A DNA stretch of 64,000 nt from Reyranella sp. (GTDB lineage: Bacteria > Pseudomonadota > Alphaproteobacteria > Reyranellales > Reyranellaceae). The stretch spans positions 124,001 to 188,000 of the forward strand of contig NZ_SCVC01000046.1 of NCBI RefSeq assembly GCF_004297405.1. The letters are read 5' to 3'. Position 1 is the first letter of the stretch. Each line of letters starts with the position of its first letter. The notes below the pieces were generated by a model, which saw nothing but the letters and a program-made list of their open reading frames with translations, did not search any database and was not told the origin of the DNA. The position numbers were made by a program, and so were the translations under genes. Positions 59,122 to 64,000 of this stretch are shown piece by piece.

Positions 59122-62100
59122 ATGCAGTCCCTCATCGCCGCCGCTCTCAGGCAACGCATTCTGGTTGTCATCCTGAGCGGAGTCCTCGCGGTCGCCGGCC
59201 TGTTTGCCTATGCGCGGCTGAACATCGAAGCCTATCCCGACCCCGTGCCGCCGCTGGTCGACATCATCACGCAGAATCCTGGCCAGTCATCGGAGGAGAT
59301 CGAGCGCTACATCACGATCCCGATCGAGATCCAGATGGCGGGCCTGCCCTATGTCCAGGCGATCCGCACCGTCTCCCTGTTCGGCCTCAGCGACGTCAAG
59401 GTGCAGTTCACCTACGACGTGACCTACCAGCAGGCCTCGCAGATGGTGATCAACCGCCTGTCGCAGCTCGGCCCGCTGCCCAACGGCGCGCAGCCCATAT
59501 TGTCGCCGACCAGTCCGATCGGCGAAGTCTTCCGTTATCGCTTGGTTGGCCCGCCCGGCTATTCGTCGGCCGATCTCAAAACGGTGCAGGACTGGATCCT
59601 GCAGCGCCGCTTCAAGGCGATACCGGGCGTAACCGATGTCACCGGCTGGGGCGGCAAGACCAAGACCTACGACATCACCGTCGATCTCGACCGGTTGATG
59701 GCCTACGGGCTCACCCTGAAACAGGTGCTCGACGGACTGAACAACGCCAACATCAATGTCGGCGCCAACACCGTGAATATCGGCTCGCAGTCGGCGATCG
59801 TGCGCAGCGTCGGCCAGATCCGGTCGATGGACGATATCCGCAACACCATGCTGACGGTGCGCGACGGTGCACCGGTGTTGGTTTCCGATGTGGCCACCGT
59901 CACGGTGGGCAACCAGCCACGGCTCGGCATCGCCGGCCAAAACGACGACAACGACATCGTCCAGGGCATCGTGTTGATGCGGCGTGGCGCGGAGACCATG
60001 CCGACGCTGACTGGCGTGCTGGAAGAGGTCGGCAAGATCAACAACGGCAATATCCTGCCGCCGGGCGTCCGCATCGAGCGGATCTACGACCGCAGCGCCC
60101 TGGTCGAGGTCACCACCCATACCGTGCTGCACAACATGGTGATGGGCGTGGTGCTGATCTTCCTGATCCAGTGGCTGTTCCTCGGCGACCTGCGCAGCGC
60201 TCTGATCGTCTCGGCCACCATTCCCTTCGCCCTGCTCTTCGCCGTGGTCATCCTGGTGCTCAGCGGCGAGTCAGCCAATCTTCTTTCCATGGGTGCGATC
60301 GACTTCGGCATCATCGTCGATGCCACGGTCATCATGGTCGAGAACATCTTCCGTCACCTCGCCCAAGCGAGCCACGGACCGGCGGTAAACTACCGACGCC
60401 CCACGCCGGCCGGCCTCACCGGCAAGCTCGCGACGATCTTTCACGCTTCGACCGAAGTCACGCAGGCGATCTTCTTCTCCGCCACCATCATCATCGCGGG
60501 CTTCCTGCCCCTCTTCACCCTGTCGGGGGTCGAAGGCCACATCTTCGGGCCGATGGCACGGACCTATGCCTATGCGCTGCTGGGCGGCCTGATCGCCACC
60601 TTCACGGTCTCGCCTGCCCTCGCCGCACTCCTGCTGCCAGACAAGGTCGCCCACGCCGAGACGCGCGCCATGCGTCTGCTGAGCCGCGGATACGCGAGAC
60701 TGCGCGATGTCGTCCTGGCCAGCCGCCGCGTTACGCTGGCAGCCGGCCTCGGCGCCGGTGCGCTCGCTGTAATGGCGGGCAGCACGATCGGACTCGAGTT
60801 CCTGCCCAAGCTCGAAGAGGGCAACATGTGGATCCGCGCCGTCATGCCGGCATCGATCTCGCTCGAAGCCGGCAATGACTACGCCAACCGCATGCGTAAG
60901 CTCATCAAGAGCTTCCCCGAGGCGGAAACCGTCATCTCGCAGCATGGCCGCCCCGACGACGGCACCGATTCGACCGGCTTCTTCAATGCCGAGTTCTTCG
61001 TGCCGCTGAAGCGTCTCGACCGCTGGCGCAAGGGTGTCGACAAGGAAGCCCTGATTGCTGAGATCAGTGACGTCCTACAGAAGGCTTTCCCCGGCGTCGA
61101 GTTCACCTTCTCCCAGTACATCCAGGACAACGTCCAGGAAGCCGCTTCCGGCGTGAAGGGCGAGAATTCGGTCAAGGTCTCGGGCAACGACCTCGAGACG
61201 CTGGCCAGGCTCGGAACTGAGATCAAGAAAGTGCTGGCGACGGTGCCGGGCATCACCGACCTCGCCGTGTCGGCCTCGCTCGGCCAGCCAACGATCCGCA
61301 TCGATATCGACCGCACCCGCGCCGCGCGCTACGGCCTCGCCCCCGGCGACATCAATGCCACCGTGCAGGCCGCCATCGGCGGCCAGGCCGCGGGCGATGT
61401 CTATGAAGGCGGCAGCGACCGGCACTTTCCCATGGTCGTTCGCCTGGCGCCGAAATACCGGGAAAATCTCGAAGCAATCAAACGTATCCAGATCGGCGCT
61501 CAGATCGGCAATGGTGTGACCCAGGTGCCGCTCAGCGAGGTCGCCACCGTCGATCTCGTCTCGGGCGCCTACTACATCTACCGCGAACAGCAGGAACGCT
61601 ACGTCCCGGTGAAGTTCAGCGTTCGTGGCCGCGACCTTGGCAGCGCCATCCTCGAAGCACAGCAGAAAGTGGCCGAGCAGGTGAAGATCCCCGGCGGCTA
61701 TCGCATCGAATGGGTCGGCGAGTTCGGCAACCTCAAGAACGCCTTGCAGCGGCTGGCCGTCGCTGTGCCGATCGCCATCGGCCTGATCGGCTTGCTGCTC
61801 TACATGAGCTTCGGCTCGTTCCGCGACACGCTGCTCGCGGCCAGCGCGATCCCCATGGCGCTGATCGGCGGCGTCCTCGGCCTGTTCGTGGTCGGCATGC
61901 CGTTCAGCATCTCCGCCGCCATCGGCTTCGTGGCACTGTTCGGCATCGCCGCGATGAACGGCATCATGGTGCTGTCGTGTTTCAACCGGTTGATCGATGC
62001 CGGGCGCGAGCGCGAAGCAGCGCTGCGCGAGACCTGCAGCGTGCAGTTGCGGCCCGTGCTGATGACGTGCGCCGCGGCGGCCGTCGGCCTGCTGCCTGCC

Positions 62101-62289
62101 GCCTTCTCGACGGCGATCGGCAGCCAGGTTCAGCGCCCGCTGGCGACCGTCGTGGTTGGCGGCACGCTGCTGGCGCCCTTGCTCTTCCTCACGGTGTTGC
62201 CGGCGGCCATCGGCTTGTTCTCGCGCCGCCGATTGTTGGCAACCGACACGCCACCCACTCCTCGCGCATCCGTCGCGGAGGCATCATGA
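59122..62289 (+). CDS. RND efflux pump permease, CzcA/HME-like
   Basis: A 1055-aa pump with 12 helices and two large periplasmic loops. The helix-4 signature DFGIIVDATVIMVENIFRHL (proton-relay aspartates) fits heavy-metal-efflux (HME) pumps better than drug pumps; NIEAYPDPVPPLVDIITQNPG at the N-terminus is also CzcA/CusA-like. Probably exports a divalent or monovalent metal; the metal cannot be told. Its stop overlaps the OMF start (ATGA). Confidence 0.93.
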   Translation: MQSLIAAALRQRILVVILSGVLAVAGLFAYARLNIEAYPDPVPPLVDIITQNPGQSSEEIERYITIPIEIQMAGLPYVQAIRTVSLFGLSDVKVQFTYDVTYQQASQMVINRLSQLGPLPNGAQPILSPTSPIGEVFRYRLVGPPGYSSADLKTVQDWILQRRFKAIPGVTDVTGWGGKTKTYDITVDLDRLMAYGLTLKQVLDGLNNANINVGANTVNIGSQSAIVRSVGQIRSMDDIRNTMLTVRDGAPVLVSDVATVTVGNQPRLGIAGQNDDNDIVQGIVLMRRGAETMPTLTGVLEEVGKINNGNILPPGVRIERIYDRSALVEVTTHTVLHNMVMGVVLIFLIQWLFLGDLRSALIVSATIPFALLFAVVILVLSGESANLLSMGAIDFGIIVDATVIMVENIFRHLAQASHGPAVNYRRPTPAGLTGKLATIFHASTEVTQAIFFSATIIIAGFLPLFTLSGVEGHIFGPMARTYAYALLGGLIATFTVSPALAALLLPDKVAHAETRAMRLLSRGYARLRDVVLASRRVTLAAGLGAGALAVMAGSTIGLEFLPKLEEGNMWIRAVMPASISLEAGNDYANRMRKLIKSFPEAETVISQHGRPDDGTDSTGFFNAEFFVPLKRLDRWRKGVDKEALIAEISDVLQKAFPGVEFTFSQYIQDNVQEAASGVKGENSVKVSGNDLETLARLGTEIKKVLATVPGITDLAVSASLGQPTIRIDIDRTRAARYGLAPGDINATVQAAIGGQAAGDVYEGGSDRHFPMVVRLAPKYRENLEAIKRIQIGAQIGNGVTQVPLSEVATVDLVSGAYYIYREQQERYVPVKFSVRGRDLGSAILEAQQKVAEQVKIPGGYRIEWVGEFGNLKNALQRLAVAVPIAIGLIGLLLYMSFGSFRDTLLAASAIPMALIGGVLGLFVVGMPFSISAAIGFVALFGIAAMNGIMVLSCFNRLIDAGREREAALRETCSVQLRPVLMTCAAAAVGLLPAAFSTAIGSQVQRPLATVVVGGTLLAPLLFLTVLPAAIGLFSRRRLLATDTPPTPRASVAEAS

Positions 62290-63833
62290 TGCGACACTCT
62301 CTCTTCAAGGCATTGCCGGCGCTGGCCGCAACGGCTGCATTGACGGCCTGCTCGGTTGGCCCGGATTTCCTCGCGCCCGAAGGGCCGAAGACCCAGACTT
62401 ACCTGCCCGACCAGAAGATGGATCTCATCGCCGCCGGCATTCCAGGCGGCGAGGCGCAACGCATCGTGCAGAGCATGGACATTCCCGGCCAGTGGTGGGG
62501 TGTCTTCCAGTCGCCGCAGCTCAACAGTCTGATCGAACGGTCGTTGACGGCTAACCCTGACATCCGCGCCGCCGCCGCTTCTCTCAAGGTCGCGCAACTG
62601 AATGCCCGCGCCCAGCGTGCGACGCTGTTCCCGACGATCTCCGCGGGTTTTGCCGGATCCCAGAACCAGACGGCGACCATTCTTCAAACGCCGCTCGCGG
62701 ACCAGTCCATGACGATCTTCGGCCTTTTCACCGCCGGATTGCAGATCACCTACGCGCTCGACATCTGGGGCGGTAATCGCCGTCAGATCGAATCGCTCGA
62801 TGCGCTGGCTGAAGCGCAATGCTTCCAGCTTGAAGGCGCCTATCTGTCGCTCGCGTCCAACGTCGTTGCTGCCGCCATCGTCGAGGCGGCGCTACGCGCC
62901 CAAGTCGAGTCGACCAAGCGAATCATCGCGGCCCAACGCGAGACACTCGGCATCCTGACGCAGCAATCCGGGCTCGGCGCCATTCCCGGCGCGGACGTTG
63001 CCACCCAGCAGGCCGCTATGGCGCAATCCGAAGCGACGCTGCCACCTTTGCAGAAGGCGTTGGCGCAGCAGCGCAACCTGCTGGCCAATCTCACCGGCCG
63101 GCTGCCGAGCAATCCTGTCGCCGAACGTTTCGAGCTCAGCGATCTCAAGCTGCCTGGCGAGTTGCCGCTCAGCCTGCCGTCCAAACTGGTCGAGCAACGC
63201 CCTGACGTGCGTGCCGCCGAAGCCAATCTGCACTCCGCCAGTGCCTTGGTCGGTGTGGCGATCGCCAACCAGCTCCCGCAGATCACCTTGAGTGCAGGCG
63301 TCACTGCCAACTCTATCAGTCTCGACTCGTTGTTCGGCTCGGGCCTCGCCGGAACGGTGGCCGGTTTCAACGTCGCGCAGACTGTGCTCGATGGCGGCGC
63401 GCTCTACGCCAAGAAGAAGGGCGCCCAGGCCGCACTGGAGCAGGCCGATGCGCAATACCAGTCGACCGTGCTTGCCGCCTTTCGCAACGTCGCCGACACG
63501 CTGAACGCTCTCGAATACGACGCCATAACTCTCAAGGCTGCCGTCGAGGCCGAACGCGCAGCCGCCACCAGCCTCAACATCGCCCGCAAGCGTCTGGAGC
63601 TCGGCGACACGACTTATGTCTTCGTGCTGATCGCCGAACTCACCTATCAGCAGGCGATCCTGACGCGCATCCAGGCGCAGGCGGCGCGTCTCACCAACAC
63701 GGCGGCGCTGTTCCAGTCGCTGGGTGGCGGCTGGTGGAACCGCGATGCCGCTCTTGCGGCCAGTGGACGCTCGACGTGTCGGCCACCGTCAGCAACGCCG
63801 CTGCAAGCGGCAGCTTCATCTGCACGCCGATAG
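62286..63833 (+). CDS. NodT-type outer-membrane efflux lipoprotein
   Basis: A 515-aa outer-membrane factor. Lipobox LTAC at residues ~18-21 (ATAALTACSVGPDF), then the NodT/TolC layout: WGVFQSPQLNSLIERSLTANPDIRAA, YALDIWGGNRRQIESL and a second matching repeat (LPSKLVEQRPDVRAAEANLHSA). It completes the tripartite pump. Start overlaps the permease stop. Confidence 0.92.
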   Translation: MMRHSLFKALPALAATAALTACSVGPDFLAPEGPKTQTYLPDQKMDLIAAGIPGGEAQRIVQSMDIPGQWWGVFQSPQLNSLIERSLTANPDIRAAAASLKVAQLNARAQRATLFPTISAGFAGSQNQTATILQTPLADQSMTIFGLFTAGLQITYALDIWGGNRRQIESLDALAEAQCFQLEGAYLSLASNVVAAAIVEAALRAQVESTKRIIAAQRETLGILTQQSGLGAIPGADVATQQAAMAQSEATLPPLQKALAQQRNLLANLTGRLPSNPVAERFELSDLKLPGELPLSLPSKLVEQRPDVRAAEANLHSASALVGVAIANQLPQITLSAGVTANSISLDSLFGSGLAGTVAGFNVAQTVLDGGALYAKKKGAQAALEQADAQYQSTVLAAFRNVADTLNALEYDAITLKAAVEAERAAATSLNIARKRLELGDTTYVFVLIAELTYQQAILTRIQAQAARLTNTAALFQSLGGGWWNRDAALAASGRSTCRPPSATPLQAAASSARR

Positions 63834-63888
63834 CGGAGACCCTGCATAGCGTCTTCTCTCGACGGCGTGTCCCGGCTACATCTTAGGT

Positions 63889-64000
63889 GTGAGCCTCGAC
63901 GACCAACTGATCGATCTCGGTGACCGCCGCCTGCGTGTGCGTCGCCTGTCGCCCACCCAGGATGATGGGCTGGAACGCACTACGCTCGTCTTTCTGCACG
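63889..64000 (+). CDS. Alpha/beta hydrolase, N-terminal fragment (runs off window)
   Basis: GTG 63889 opens a frame to the window edge (37 codons): short polar start DDQLIDLGDRRLRVRRLSPT, then LERTTLVFLH, which matches the first strand and the H-(G/E) oxyanion start of alpha/beta hydrolases. GTG is preceded by TTAGGT only. Too short for certainty. Confidence 0.5.
   Translation, partial: MSLDDQLIDLGDRRLRVRRLSPTQDDGLERTTLVFLH

Overview
The window is high-GC, densely coded, proteobacterial-type DNA and most likely comes from an alphaproteobacterium. The evidence is a GTTC-N7-GTTC LexA-type box, a rhizobial/rhodospirillal style of gene content (leucine-type ABC systems, many acyl-CoA and SDR genes), GTG/TTG starts and ATGA/GTGA stop-start overlaps. 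A genus cannot be fixed from sequence alone. The gene content reminded me of Reyranella-like Hyphomicrobiales, but that is only an impression.

Positions 1-15.7 kb look like an accessory (defence) island ending at the 3' end of a tRNA-Gly gene (15722-15796, minus). From left to right it holds: (i) a translationally coupled three-gene set made of the end of a sigma-region-4-like protein, an unknown 204-aa protein, and a 1108-aa fusion of an ImmA/IrrE metallopeptidase, a UvrD-type helicase and an Fe-S PD-(D/E)XK-like domain; (ii) 80 nt downstream, a complete four-gene ubiquitin-like conjugation operon in the order tandem ubiquitin-like protein, E2, JAMM deubiquitinase, E1, matching the bacterial ISG15-like (Bil) anti-phage operon; (iii) plasmid/ICE-style genes (DUF2958 protein and a frameshifted neighbour); (iv) a winged-helix DNA-binding protein preceded by short repeats, and a PHP-plus-SMC-like ATPase protein; (v) an orphan MNT-type nucleotidyltransferase; (vi) two divergent SRAP (HMCES/YedK) genes sharing a perfect SOS box, one of which has lost all catalytic residues. 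No integrase is visible; the left end of the island is outside the window.

From 15.9 kb on the content is chromosomal: rfbA, a prolyl-tRNA editing protein, a Zur-box-controlled zinc-binding protein, folD-DUF167-yggT, an FHA membrane protein, ridA and tRNA-Ala. Next comes a redox block (22.8-27.4 kb) with two paralogous diiron ferritin-like proteins that share an upstream 16-bp element, and a flavin/2Fe-2S reductase. Then follow an OmpR-type regulator, a GTP cyclohydrolase II with a vestigial RibB half, solute-binding protein, a Tat-exported GH1 glycosidase, and an acyl-CoA metabolism run (33.4-37.3 kb).

The 38-45 kb part contains small enzymes and a minus-strand cluster with an integral-membrane spermidine-synthase-like protein and an exported isoaspartyl methyltransferase homologue. 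Positions 48.3-55.6 kb are a full branched-chain-type ABC transporter operon (acyl-CoA ligase-livG-livH-livM-livK-livF) with a strong hairpin before livF. The right end is a two-component system divergent from a three-gene RND efflux operon (adaptor, CzcA-like pump, NodT-type outer-membrane factor), then the start of an alpha/beta hydrolase.
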